64,000 nt of DNA from Phyto melanocephala (Eukaryota > Arthropoda > Insecta > Diptera > Rhinophoridae): the NCBI GenBank assembly GCA_941918925.1, contig OW799236.1:64504685-64568684 (forward strand), written 5' to 3'. This document shows, one piece after another, positions 1-10,327 of this stretch; position 1 is the first letter of the stretch, and each line of letters begins with the position of its first letter. The position numbers and the translations under genes were made by a program. Below the pieces are notes generated by a model, which saw nothing but the letters and a program-made list of their open reading frames with translations, searched no databases and had not been told where the DNA came from.

Positions 1-884
1 TATAATTTTATAAAATAAATAAAATCGAAAATTCAAAATTTTAAGCTTTACGCATTTTCTTAAAAATCAATCCTGTTTTGATGTTTTTTGAATCTTAAAG
101 TTGACAACACTTGTGAAATAATGAAACCTCTCACTTCACGATGAGAAGTATATTTTAATACATAAAAAGCAGGGATGGAAAGGTTAACATCTAACTTTGA
201 ATACAATTTATGGTAATAATTATTCATACTCTCAAATCTCACTGTGTGAATACAAATTCGATTTCAAAATAAAGTTTGAAAAATTTTTTAAATTAATGTT
301 CCATTATGTGGTTCAGAACATAAAACATTTACAGGTTTTTTCTGGCATTAATTTATTTGGGTCAGCTAGGCTGTCATCACTTCCTGTATAAGAGCACCCT
401 TCTTAATGTTGGATTTTCCTTGGAAACTTGTGTGTTTTTTTTTCAATAATTCCTAACAAAAATCATAAATAAAACGTAATTATATAAATAGTAAATCAAA
501 AAAAAAATACATTGTTAAATATCTATTGCCAGTATCAATTCAACTAAATTTTCACTTTTATTTTCTTTAATTTTTACTTATCTTTTTCTGCTTTTATATC
601 AAAATGATTTCTTTTAAGTTGATAAGCCATACAAATTTCAGCTATAACAGTTGCGTTTCTTAATACTAAAAATAAATAATAAATATAAGTAGATTTATTT
701 TTATTAAAAAACATTTTATTATTATGTGTTAGCTCATTGCTTGTTTAAATTAATAAACAATATAATTTATATTGTTATATATATTTACAATAAAAATAGT
801 TCCAACCCTGACCAATTTTCTTTTTGTTTGATAAAAAATGAAAGAGCAGAATAAAGCACTTTTACTTGTTTTTTTGTTCAAAAG
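1..884. other. AT-rich sequence, nothing assigned
   Basis: I see only short stop-broken ORFs here and no recognisable domain, RNA gene or terminal repeat. The last part (about 850-875, 'cacttttacttgttttttt') faintly resembles the 3' tail of the DINE-type repeats further on, but there is no hairpin in front of it, so I do not call a copy. Confidence 0.5.
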
Positions 885-958
885 TACTTATAAGTATGTC
901 GCAATACTTATAAGTATTTGGCCAATACTTATAAGTATTTTGCCAATACTTATAAGTA
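885..958. repeat. Four-copy array of the palindrome TACTTATAAGTA
   Basis: The perfect 12-bp palindrome TACTTATAAGTA occurs at 885-896, 905-916, 926-937 and 947-958. The period is 20, 21 and 21 bp. Spacers are nearly the same ('tttggcca', 'ttttgcca'), so this is a short tandem repeat of about 21 bp. It could be simple repeat expansion, or a cluster of sites for a dimeric DNA-binding protein on one face of the helix. The second reading is inference. Confidence 0.85.
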
Positions 959-1002
959 ATTTGTTTTCGCACATGTATATCCGAATAATACGTATGTATG
1001 TA

Positions 1003-1997
1003 CACAGAAAAAAATAAATATGGATTTTAATTACGAAATTAATATTATTAATGAAAAAATTGTTTAATTTTGCTCCAATCATCAAAATGATACTATTAAT
1101 TAAATGAAAATTAATAGTTTTAATTGAAAAAATATGGAGAAAAATATCAATTAAAACAGTATTAAAAAATTAATTAAAATTTTCGATAATTTTCAAAAAT
1201 GATTTTAATTAATTTAATCATGTCTTTATTTGAGATTTGGGTTTTATAATATTAAAGCATTTATTATATCAATAATATAATTTAATAAACCTGCATAAAA
1301 AAATACAAAAAAAAAATCTTTTTTTTATATTTGTTTATTCTTAATATACTACATTTATATTACAAAGGAATCAATATTTTTTCATATTTCGTTACTTATA
1401 TAATAAAATTAATGATAAGAAATAGTGTTCCAAACACATACACATACAACACCATATCAAAAGCCGGATTTCCTAAAATAATTTTTAGCATCAATGACCT
1501 AGATATAAAGGAACATTAACCGGTAAAAAGGCTTGATCAGGCAGAGTGAAGAAATTCCACTAACTTACCTATTAACATGAGAATTCTGAGGAATATAAAG
1601 GCATACAATAAATATGTAATGAATTTTGGCATACCTACAATGAAACCGAAACCATTTATTATATTTAAAGCAGAACATATTGTTATATAAGTATGTACGT
1701 ATGTGCTCTTACCAGAACTTTCTCTTGCAGATTGGCGACAATTTTTCATTATTTCGCTCCTTGAGTAACATTTATAAAAAATTTATTCTTCAAATTAAAT
1801 TTTCAAATAAATGTCATTTAAAATAATATATTTTATTTTTTAAAATTTTTTTAAACTGACAGAAATCTCTTTGTTTTTTGAAAATATTTAATATCAATTA
1901 AAAAATTTAATTAAATTAATGAAAAAAATAATTAGAATTCAAAAACAAATTAAAAATTCAATTAATTAAACAAATTTTAGCAATATTTTTTTCTGTG
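1003..1997. mobile_element. Possible ~1-kb non-autonomous DNA element with 14-bp inverted repeats
   Basis: CACAGAAAAAAATA at 1003-1016 is repeated as its exact reverse complement at 1984-1997. Both outer flanks begin with the dinucleotide TA (1001-1002 and 1998-1999), as expected for a Tc1/mariner-type duplication. The interior is rich in TTAATTAA-like sequence and has no coding potential I can recognise. The inverted repeat is A-rich and does not extend further, so chance pairing is a real alternative. Confidence 0.35.
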
Positions 1998-2842
1998 TAG
2001 AGTATTTTTGAAAATAAGTAATAAATATACTCGTAACCGTAGCAATTCATGCATGTACGAGTAGCTATTTTCTGTGATACATGCATGATTATACTTATAA
2101 CCGAAAAAGATAAGTAAATATTCGAGTTATTTTTTTTTTGTTTCGGATAACCGAAGTCAGACTGTGGTTGAGACATCTGACAAAATTTTAATTAGAGTGC
2201 GCTCTATTTTCTTCTGTCAAAACATGTGACATCAGTCGTTAGCAGAAATCTCTGCTGCTGCAAAGAAGTCAGCGTAAAAGTACAATTTTGACAGACATGT
2301 AGATTTACATATGTCTCACAAATTTTAAAGTCAGATGTAAAAAACTTGCCGTGTATTATAGCCTTTATCAGGCTTGCTGTGTGTCTAGTGCTTTTAAAGT
2401 TTGTTTTCAATTATTGTCAAGCGTCAGGTGCCAACTTCTCATGATCGTATTAGAAAGGTAAGTCCTTGACTTAGTATCTCTTTGGAATTAAATTTAAATA
2501 CAAATATAAACTAAGTTTATTTTAGACCGTGAAGAGCCATGTATGTATTTTCTTTACTAACTCACTCGTAGGTTTTTTACACCTTTTTACGATTGTTTTT
2601 TCTCTTTTAATTTCACTTATAGTTTTAAGGAAAAAGTTAGCTTAGTGAAAACGATATCTATATAATATTACTGCTCGACTATTTTATTAATCATTTGGGC
2701 ACGGTGAATGTCTTGTATGCAGCACTTTTTGCAGGTAAAACTTTTTAAATATTTGGGTCGACATTTCGGCAACGGTTCGCACAATTTTGTTTAAAGTCGC
2801 TAGTTGTTTTCATAAACCAATAGCCTCATTAACGTCAGATAA
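1998..2842. other. Unassigned sequence with a possible splice donor near 2456
   Basis: No coding domain or repeat end is recognisable. Around 2450-2462 the plus strand reads 'attagaaag|gtaagtcc', a strong match to a fly splice donor, preceded by about 200 bp that is less AT-rich than its surroundings. It could be the end of an untranslated first exon of a host gene, but no ORF supports that. Confidence 0.3.
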
Positions 2843-4879
2843 TCTATATATATAAAAGAGTAACGGGACTGCATGAATGATTCATCATCGCACAGCCCAA
2901 ACACAAAAAGCTAGAGACCTAAAACTTTGACAATCGGTTCCTCTTTCAATGTATAGCTCCACTAAGAATGGATTTATGGAAATTCGTACTTTAAGGGGGT
3001 AAAACAGGGTAAAAACGGGTAAAATCTTATATCTGCTAAACTAAAAATGATACAAATTAAATTTAAAAAGTATTGTAATTTGCATAAAAAATAAGCTAAC
3101 AGGTGTCTTGCCCTTTTTCGAATTTTAACACCTAAGGGGAAAAAACGGTTAAAAACTATAATTTGGTACTTTTTTGGTACCCTATGTAACTTCCAAACAC
3201 ATAAAGCTAGGAAAAAGGTTTAAACTGTCTAAAGTAATCCGCGAATTTTTTTCAAATTCACATGTATAAGGGGTAAAAATTGTCCCTCTTTTTGTACTTT
3301 TTTTACCGAAAGGGGAAAATTCCGGAAAATATATGTAATTCCTAATTAGACGGCCAACTTTTAAAAAAGATTTTATTGGGATTTCACCAGACATAAAAAA
3401 TTATGTAATTTAGTAAAAATTCAAACACATTCCTAACAGGGTAGAAAGGGGAAGAACGGGAAAAGAGTTTGTTACTTTTTAGAGCATAATAACTTTTATG
3501 CAAAAAACAGCAGATTTACTAACTTTAAATCATGTCAATGAAAATATTTTATTACATAGATATTTGAACATTTTAAACTTGGAATTTGGAACTTGGACCA
3601 AAAATGTACTTTTTCACTTTTCTATTGTACTTTTTGTATTTTCTACGTTTATAAAGGTAGAATTGTAAAATAAAATACAATAGTATTTCCAGATAAGACT
3701 AAAAATGTTATAGGCGACAAAAAGGTACTTTTTTGATTTTTTATGGTACTGTTTGTATTTTCTACGTTTATGAAGGTAGGATTGTACAATCAAGGACTTT
3801 TGATTCCAGTTGAAACTGAAAATGTTATGGGCGACCACAAAGGTACTTTTTAGATTTTTTATGGCACTTTTTGTATTTTTAACGTTGGCGAAATTAGTGA
3901 CTATTGATACAAGTTGAGACTTAAAATGTTATGGGCGACTAAAAGGTAATTTTTTGAGTTTTGATTGTACTTTTTATATTTTCTACGTTTATGAAGATAA
4001 GATTGTACATTTAAGGACTATTGATTCCAGCTGAGACTAAAAATGTTATAGGCGACAAAAAGGTACTTTTTTGATTTTTTATGGTACTGTTTGTATTTTC
4101 TACGTTTATGAAGGTAGGATTGTATAATCAAGGACTTTTGATTCCAGTTGAAACTGAAATTGTTATCAGCGACCACAAAGGTACTTTTTTGAATTTTTAT
4201 GGTACTTTTTGTATTTTTAACTTGGGCGAAGCAAGAATTTCGAAATTAGTGACTATTGATACAAGGTAAAACTGAAAATGTTATGGGCGACAAAGAAGGT
4301 ACTTTTATGAATTTTAATGGGACTTTTTGTACTTTCTACGTTTATAAAGCTAAAATTGTGAAATAAAGGATTGTTGATTCAATTTGAGAATTAAAATGAT
4401 ATTAGAGACACAAAAAAAGCTTTTCACATTTTTATTTAACTCTTTGTATTTTTACGTTTGTAAACATAGATTCTTAAAATTAGTGTTTTTTGATCCGCGG
4501 CCTAACTCCTTATATTATGGACGACCAAAATTACTTTTTCTCATTTTTTATAGTTTGTATACATAGATTTCTGAATGTAGGTAATAATAAACCAAGTGGA
4601 AGCTTTAGTGAAGGAAAATATGTTACTTTGATTATTTTTAGGGTAATTTTTGCAAATTATGAATCTTAATTTTTAAAACTCAGTAGCATTGATCTTGCTT
4701 TTAGTTAGGAAATATATGCCCGATATATCCTTACTCTACTTTTTATTTTTCTAAGTAAATTGAATCAGAGATACAAATTTTCATAAATTGAACCGAAAAT
4801 ATTTAATGATTAAAAATAGAACTTGAGTATTCAATAAATAGTAAGAACTGCGCTATCGAAGTAGCGGGTTAAATGCTAG
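2843..4879 (+). mobile_element. Helitron, non-autonomous, carrying a tandem-repeat array
   Basis: The element starts TCTATATATATAAAAG with TC at 2843-2844. It ends CTAG at 4876-4879. Directly before the end is a 5-bp stem hairpin (CGCTA, loop TCGAAG, TAGCG), then nine bases to CTAG. The host base before is A (2842) and after is T (4880), the A|T insertion rule of Helitrons. There are no terminal inverted repeats and no target duplication, as expected for rolling-circle elements. The interior has no helicase or Rep domain. From about 3600 it consists of the tandem array listed separately. The right end abuts the R1-like LINE. I could not find the rest of that LINE beyond the left end. Confidence 0.8.
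3602..4533 (+). repeat. ~118-bp tandem repeat with three-monomer higher-order structure
   Basis: About eight units follow each other at roughly 3602, 3722, 3840, 3942, 4060, 4179, 4299 and 4418. Each carries 'ggtactttttt', 'ttgtattttctacg', 'actattgattcc' and 'aatgttatgggcgac' type blocks in the same order. Units two and five are close to identical, as are three and six, while neighbours differ more. That gives a higher-order period of about 338 bp. Later units are more diverged. Confidence 0.8.
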
Positions 4880-5914
4880 TAAAATCATAAAGCTGTGTAC
4901 ATTTGAGAATTTCCGCCGGAATTCCGTCCGGCCTCGGTGCCTTTCTATTTTTTAATGCCGTTACAGCAGTCTTTAATTCAGCCAGAGTGAGTAGTGGAGG
5001 AGCTTTTTCGTTCGACTGCGGTCCACTATTTCGTACTTTCTCGTTTGAGGGAGAAAGGGTATTCACAATATTCTCCATCGTATCCTCTCCTAAGTCCAGG
5101 ATTGAAGAACGTGCCCCAAGCTTCCGCATGACCAGTTTATATCCTAGTCGCCAGGGATCATTGTTGAGGTCAGCTGTTAATTCCTCCCATTTTCGCATCT
5201 TGCTTATAAGTATGGCAACTTTAAGTTCCTTTTTAGCCCTTTTGTACTCCTCAGCCTTTGTTGTTACGGCATGTATTCGTCTGGCCCTTGTGTAGTTCCT
5301 TCGACGTCGATAGCACGTCCGCCTTAGGTGGGCGATTTCATCATTCCACCAGTATACAGGCTCCTTCCGATGGTAGGCATAAGGTTGGCCAGATGCTCTG
5401 CGTTTTTCTACGCAGTACATAATATATAGGTGGTCGCTTCCAGTGTAATCTTCTAGGACCATCCAATTCACTACCCTATTTGCGATTCTCTCAGAGGCCA
5501 ACGTGATGTCTGAAATAGTTCCCTCGAATCCCGGTCTTCTGAAAGTAGCGGTGTTTCCCCTGTTCATGATGACTAGTCCCATACTGGCTATCATATCCAA
5601 TACCTTTCTGACTCGAGAGTTTGTCGACCGTGATCCCCATTCGTATGCGTGGGAGTTGAAGTCCCCCCGATTACGAGAGCTGAATAACGTGAAATCTTTC
5701 GTTTTCAACCAAACAAATCCGTTTTCACATCCTTTGTCCTCTATAACTAGGCTACTACGCATCGGTATCCATATAGCTGCTGTATTGCTAGTATCCGGTG
5801 GCCTTCCGTATTGTTTGCTGATGACTACTATATTAGAGTTCCTTTCCATTATCAGTTGGTCTAGAAGAGCATCAGCGTCTTGCTTCTTTGCATATTGGCT
5901 TGGAGTATTCTCAT
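4880..5914 (-). pseudogene. R1-like ORF2: AP endonuclease fragment, broken
   Basis: This is the ORF2 polyprotein of an R1-type LINE. The start (MRILQANMQRS) lies at about 5914, and a frameshift at about 5880 separates it from the open frame 5849-4869. Endonuclease motifs seen are VISKQYG, GDFNSHAYEWGS, SDITLASERI and GSDH. In active R1 endonucleases the first motif normally reads ISEQY, so the catalytic Glu appears replaced by Lys. The segment between FTLFSS and GDFNS is much shorter than usual, suggesting an internal deletion. The frame continues through the linker to the first RT block (NRKAPRPDGIPAEILK). The last four codons (TSI and a stop) belong to the adjoining Helitron end. Function is certainly lost. 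Confidence 0.75.
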
Positions 5915-5955
5915 CTTCGTCCTATTGTTGTCATTTTGCAGTTCTTTTGTCCCCG

Positions 5956-6786
5956 CTATGTGGCCCACCTTGCTGTGTTCCGCTTCAGTACGCAACATTT
6001 TGATTTATTCACAGATGTTTTCATAACATGTCCGACTTGCCCTTTTCTGTGAGGTCCAGTACAATTCCACTTCTCATGTCCGGTACTGAAGCATCTCTTG
6101 ATGTTTTCGTACCTTCTCAGTCTAACACTACACCAGCCTACCTTACTATACCAATTCTTAAGGAGTTCTTCAGCCATCGACTGGGATACGATCACAAAAG
6201 CCCTAACAAGTTCCTTGTTGTTGGGTTTCGTGATTCTTATCACCATGGGTTCACCGTTCGTCTGTATCGTGTTCCGAATAGATTGTTCGACTTCTTCGGT
6301 TGTGGTAAAGGAGTCTAGATCTCGAATCTCTATAGTAACCTTTGGTGTTACGCTCTTTATCTCAGCGAATTCCCCAAGAGTCTCCTTGATCTTAAGAAGT
6401 AAATCATTCTTAATTTGTTCTCCATTTTCCAGCTCCAATAAAAGTGAGCCTGTTTTGGTCTTCTGCATTGTCTTTACTTTACAGCCGCTATCGTTTCCGG
6501 TTTGGTTCCTCAGAGACTTTAACACGTCTGCGTAGGTATATCCTTCACAAGGTTTGGCTATAATAGCTTCCCCTTTCTTTCTTGGTGGTTTGCCTCTATC
6601 GCCTGTCTTTGTTTCGGCCTTTTTCCGTGACATCTGTTTAGTATGTTTGATTTTGTCCGATCCTTTCTCCACTTGACTCTCCTTGTGAGGGATTTTCTTT
6701 TTCCTTTCAACAGTTTGCCTTGCGGCTGTTGGCTTCCAAAGCGTCAATCGTAGCCGGCTGATTGCTGAAAACTTTAGACTTTGCAT
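5956..6786 (-). pseudogene. R1-like ORF1: gag-type nucleic-acid-binding protein
   Basis: A 276-codon open frame upstream of the R1-like ORF2. The N-terminal third is basic and Lys-rich. A central part (EGYTYADVLKSLRNQ, then a repeated-strand region with ITKPNNKELVRAFVIVS and VGWCSVRLRRYENIKRC) fits the RRM-like middle region of R1/Jockey gag proteins. The C-terminal zinc-knuckle region keeps RCF, a GH pair and scattered Cys, but the CCHC spacing is wrecked (CFSTGHEKWNCTG and following), so nucleic-acid binding is probably lost. Family placement is from motif order, not from a search. Confidence 0.65.
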
Positions 6787-7423
6787 ATCACTAGAGAAAA
6801 TAGTTCAAAGGTGTGATATTGCCGTAAACCGTAGCAAAAAGTAAAATTTTGTGTTCATAAAAATTGTTTCCCGCGCTGTATGGTTCATAGCGCCGTCTTG
6901 TTGAAACCAGAGTTCACTGAGACCATGCGTTTGAATTTTAGGAAGCACATAGTCCGTTAACATGATTTAATAAAGGTTATCATTGACGGTAAGATTCTGA
7001 TATCGCACTCGTTTAACAATACTGTATTAACTCAAAAAGCTCAAAGTTTTCAGGAGAGACAAAAAAATTTTTTCTCAATGCTTAAGAAAGTTTTCATTAG
7101 CAAAAGTTTGCCAATATTTAGAAAACCCATCAATTATTGTATTGCGCTGCATGAACTTTTTATTTGTTAATTGTCTGCAGATAAAAAAGGGATTTTTTAG
7201 TTACTATCATTTTCTTGAATTATTTTTGTTTATAAGAAGTAAATATTTTGAGTTGTGTTTTTTTAAGTGAAATTTATTGCTGAATTTAATGCATTTTTAA
7301 TAAAACAGATAAACAAGAAAGAAAAAGTAAACAAAGTTTTTAAAGCTAAATAAATGATAAAAACCGCTAAAAAAGTTTAAAGTATACATATATTTTATTA
7401 AATAAATTCCCTATTAAGTTTTT

Positions 7424-9238
7424 TTAGTATGATTCATAATACTTTTTAGGGATTATGTTTCTCTTGACTAGGTCCATAATATCCCCTTTTTCATTTTCGG
7501 ACAGCGGCACATTTTCCAAATAAACGCAAGGTAACCTTAAATAATAACAAACAAGTAAGTTTGGTATTAGAATTGAGAAAATGGGTTTAGAACTTACTCC
7601 AGGTTTTTCCAATAATTTTTAGATTTCAAATTATCTTTCTGTTTTAGATCATAAAAATCTTCATGAGATAATTCGTGAACTTTATATGGCATTCCAGTCT
7701 TTTTAGCTGTTGCTATTAGAGCCGTATATTCACTTGGTGTATATACTAGTTTGCTGTCTAGATGCCTTTTGACCTGCTTCTCAATTACGCTGTGTACATT
7801 ATCACCCTCGTTCTGAGAATGGCCTTGGATTAGATATTTATGTGTTATGCTTCTTAAGTTATATTTTTGTGCTGCATAAAAATACATGGAGAGCAAGTAT
7901 TTGTTCTTTTGCTCTCCGCAGCAATTGTCAGAATAAAAAACTAAGTCCAAGTCCTGAGCGTTATCTAATTTTGTCACCAAATTTTTTATATATTGAAGTG
8001 TGCAACTCCCAATTTCATTTGCTCCTCGTTTTCCTTCTACTTCCGTCCAGAAAAACCATTCGACATGTTTTGATTTCAGGTCACTGACAGTAAAATTATA
8101 GCAATTTATTTTGCTTTTATAATAAAAGCTTGATGTCAATCCTTTTGGAAGTGGAAGAACTGCTTGCAGGTCGTAAACAACTGCAATGCTATTTTCTTTA
8201 TCAAAATCTTTTCTTTCTGCATAAATACTTTTCTTCTTGGTATTTGTTGTAAACCTCGTATAAGTCTTTCTTTTCATTCTCATCTGAATTCAAGAATGAC
8301 TCGCAAAGATCGCATTGATCCTTTTTTGATTTAAAAAATGAAATATTAAATTCGTTCTAGAAAATTCTGTAGAACATTCTTTTACTACCAGGTGGCAAAT
8401 TTACAGATTCTCGAAACTCTTTGTAATTCATGTATAGGTATGTTAGGCATTTGCCACTCTCAATGTACTCACGAGTTGTTTGAGCACGTAAGTAGTGACT
8501 CTCAACCTTCGGAATATTGTTAATAAATTGTCTTATGCTATTTTTAACTTCAGGGTTCACGGTAAAATGGTTTCCATGCTTTTCACGATGGTCTATATCT
8601 ACAAAACCATGTTCATCTTTCTTTTTAATAACCGTTGTTATGACTGTATCATTTATGTCAAGTGTTGCTTTAAAAAATAACTTACACACTCTTACTTGTT
8701 GCGAGTTAATTTGAAAGAAAAATTCATTGTTCAATCTGCGTAAATCTTGAGTGCAGGAGTTTCTGTACTTTGACTTAATTGGTTTCATATTATTGGCTAT
8801 AAAATCTCTTTGTCTCTTCAAGCTAGTCATATCCCAATATTTATGAAATATTTCATAGCGTAATGATTCTGTTATTTTTTTACTACACTGAAGGCGACAC
8901 TTCTCACCACAACCTTCTCGCAAACGCTTGTCTTTAATCGTCTTTGAATAATTATAAATCGATGAATAAGAATACCCTGAGTTTCGCAATTTTTTTTGCC
9001 GTTTTTGTCGTTTGTTATAATGTTCACTTTTCTCGCATTTCCTTTTTTTTTTTGACAATTCCTCATTTAAATTAAATTCTGAAGAACTGGTTCTACTTAC
9101 TGTGCGTGGATCAAAATCATTTTCCGAATTATCACTGAATGGATCTGCAGAGCTGCTGCCAGAAGAATGACAACTTTCACTACTTAATTTTGTTGTACTG
9201 AATAATAATGAATGGTGCTCCATATTTGGACAACTCAT
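7424..9238 (-). pseudogene. Transposase of the Sola-like element, two exons, one stop and one frameshift
   Basis: The N-terminal half (9238-8360) is Ser/acidic then Lys-rich. It is followed by a Cys cluster (LREGCGEKCRLQC) and blocks such as FFKATLDINDTVI, HREKHGNH, IPKVESHYLRA and KRMFYRIF, known to me from multi-copy arthropod proteins. An in-frame TAG (8357-8359) follows, then KKDQCDLCES in the same frame. A one-base shift at about 8215-8235 moves to the frame starting near 8215. That frame holds the likely nuclease residues: VVYDLQAVLPLP, VFYSDNCCGEQKNKY and IQGHSQNEGDNVHSV. The final exon (7535-7424, LPCVYLENVPL to KKYYESY) is joined by a 62-nt intron. Upstream of the two lesions the frame is long, so decay looks recent. 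A closely related intact copy may exist elsewhere in this genome. Confidence 0.75.
7536..7597 (-). other. 62-nt intron in the Sola-like transposase gene
   Basis: On the minus strand the coding sequence runs ...AAC CTG GA|GTAAGT (donor at 7597) and resumes at ...TTTAAG|G TTA CCT (acceptor ending at 7536). Splicing turns a stop codon (CTG GAG TAA) into an open frame that continues for 37 codons with the acidic/basic C-terminus typical of the family. The length is normal for short fly introns. Confidence 0.75.
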
Positions 9239-9657
9239 TTTGTAAATTGAACTAATTAGACCTTTGATTTCAAATATTCACTATTATGTTTTATAAATTT
9301 AATAATAAAATTTCTGGCTGATCAAAAATGAAATGCTATATTGCTTAAATACAAAATTATAGAGTGATGATATTACAAAGTGTCATTAAAACTATTTCAT
9401 CAAAACAGTAATAACTCAATAAAAAAAGAGTTGTTTAATGAAAACAGTAACAACTCAAAGAAAAAGTTAAGCAATATTTCATGAAAACAATCATATGTAT
9501 TCGAATTAAAACAAAAAATTTATTAAACCTGAATCAATTAAACAGTTGCATTTCAAAATAATACCTGACCAAAAGAAATTTTTATTATTAGAACAATATC
9601 TTTACTCAAAATACTTCTCTTTATACGAAAAAATAATTATTTGCTAAGGCCAATACT

Positions 9658-9849
9658 AGGGTGCCCCGATGAACTAGTCAGCAGTGTGCTGTTCTGCTAG
9701 TTTGGGGGTTGCGGGTTCGATTCCCGCCGGAGACTCTGGACTTGTCTGCTTCCTTTCTATTCTATTCTTACTTTTCTATTCAGGTATCACAAAGGGATCA
9801 ATATAATGGACCCAAGTGAGCTGCACAACAGCTGCCTGTTCTACCTAAC
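9658..9849 (+). mobile_element. tRNA-derived SINE with 14-bp target duplication
   Basis: CTAAGGCCAATACT occurs at 9644-9657 and again at 9850-9863. Between the copies are 192 bp with an internal pol III promoter: an A-box-like TAGTCAGCAGTG at 9675-9686 and a perfect B box GGTTCGATTCC at 9714-9724. The head looks like a decayed tRNA, the body is unrelated to tRNA, and the tail reads CTACCTAAC. Perfect duplications suggest a recent, LINE-assisted insertion. It lies inside the Sola-like element. Confidence 0.85.
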
Positions 9850-10327
9850 CTAAGGCCAATACTGCAAACAACTCAAAATAATTTTGTTTTCTTGATTCAC
9901 AGAAATAACCGATTTCCGCAAGAAAAAGGTCACAACATGTAATTTAATTAAGAAAGGGATTCAGAACTATTGGAATTTTTAACCATAGGTAGACATAAGC
10001 GTTATGTATTGCTTTTTTTCCAAAAAGATAAAATAAAAAAATTTTGAGTTAATACAGTATTGTTGAACGAGTGCGATATGCTCTATTTTTGAGGAAATAT
10101 GGACCAATGATTCCACCAGCCCATAAAATACACCCTTATTTATATAAAAGTAGCTCTTGGTACTCTTAGAGTTGCTCGTCAGCCTAAATACGGTAATTTT
10201 ATTATTAACGTATTTATTTAGCCATAAGTGTTCCTCATCACTGAACAATATTTCACAATAAAACACCGTAAACAATTCTCACAAAACGCTATTTTTCGTT
10301 GTACAACTGAACAATTTGGAGACGTTG

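Larger units (their letters stand above)
4880..6838 (-). mobile_element. R1-clade non-LTR retrotransposon, 3'-truncated, dead
   Basis: Two ORFs in the usual LINE order are read on the minus strand: a gag-like ORF1 (6786 to 5956) and the start of ORF2 (endonuclease, 5914 to 4880). The sequence stops at the very beginning of the reverse transcriptase, exactly at the Helitron end. Loss of the 3' part is unusual, because LINE copies are normally truncated at the 5' end. That points to later deletion or disruption. The 5' end abuts the mariner-type element at about 6838; I cannot fix the exact junction or a target duplication. Confidence 0.75.
7004..10075 (-). mobile_element. DNA transposon with 34-bp TIRs and ATAT target duplication (Sola-like)
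   Basis: The 34-bp terminal inverted repeats (7004-7037 and 10042-10075) begin CGCACTCGTTYAAC and differ at one position. ATAT flanks both ends (7000-7003 and 10076-10079). Collapsing it restores the interrupted mariner frame, so ATAT is a genuine 4-bp target duplication. It carries one transposase-like gene on the minus strand (7424-9238). A 4-bp duplication together with a conserved 'SDNCGGQNKN'-type transposase fits my memory of the Sola superfamily, but that label is tentative. A SINE sits in its 5' part at 9658-9849. Confidence 0.8.
6839..10327 (-). mobile_element. Tc1/mariner-superfamily element split by a nested transposon
   Basis: Minus-strand pieces lie at 10327-10080 and 6999-6839. 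They belong to one transposase of the insect type with 'FSDEAHFWLNGYVN' and 'WFQQDGATCHTARE' motifs. The first piece has an HTH start (RLQIVQLYNEK), then after a deletion FSDEEHLWLNKYVNN and, in a shifted frame, GGIIGPYFLKN. The second piece reads NLTVNDNLY, a stop, then WFQQDGAMNHTARET. Removing the nested 7004-10075 element with one ATAT copy joins KNRAY to QNLTVND in frame. The part upstream of 10327 ends at the Transib-like element, and the 3' part ends at the R1-like LINE. No terminal repeats survive. Confidence 0.75.

Noticed and set aside
885..958. Small CRISPR-like array
   Set aside because: Repeat units are only 12 bp plus near-identical 8-9 bp spacers. There are no cas genes and the setting is eukaryotic.
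5503..6535. Plus-strand ORFs of 96-166 codons
   Set aside because: They are shadows on the opposite strand of the R1-like ORF1 and ORF2, with no motif of their own.
9658..9735. Functional tRNA gene
   Set aside because: A- and B-box-like sequences are present, but acceptor and anticodon stems do not form. The unit is flanked by a 14-bp duplication and has a non-tRNA body, so it is a SINE.
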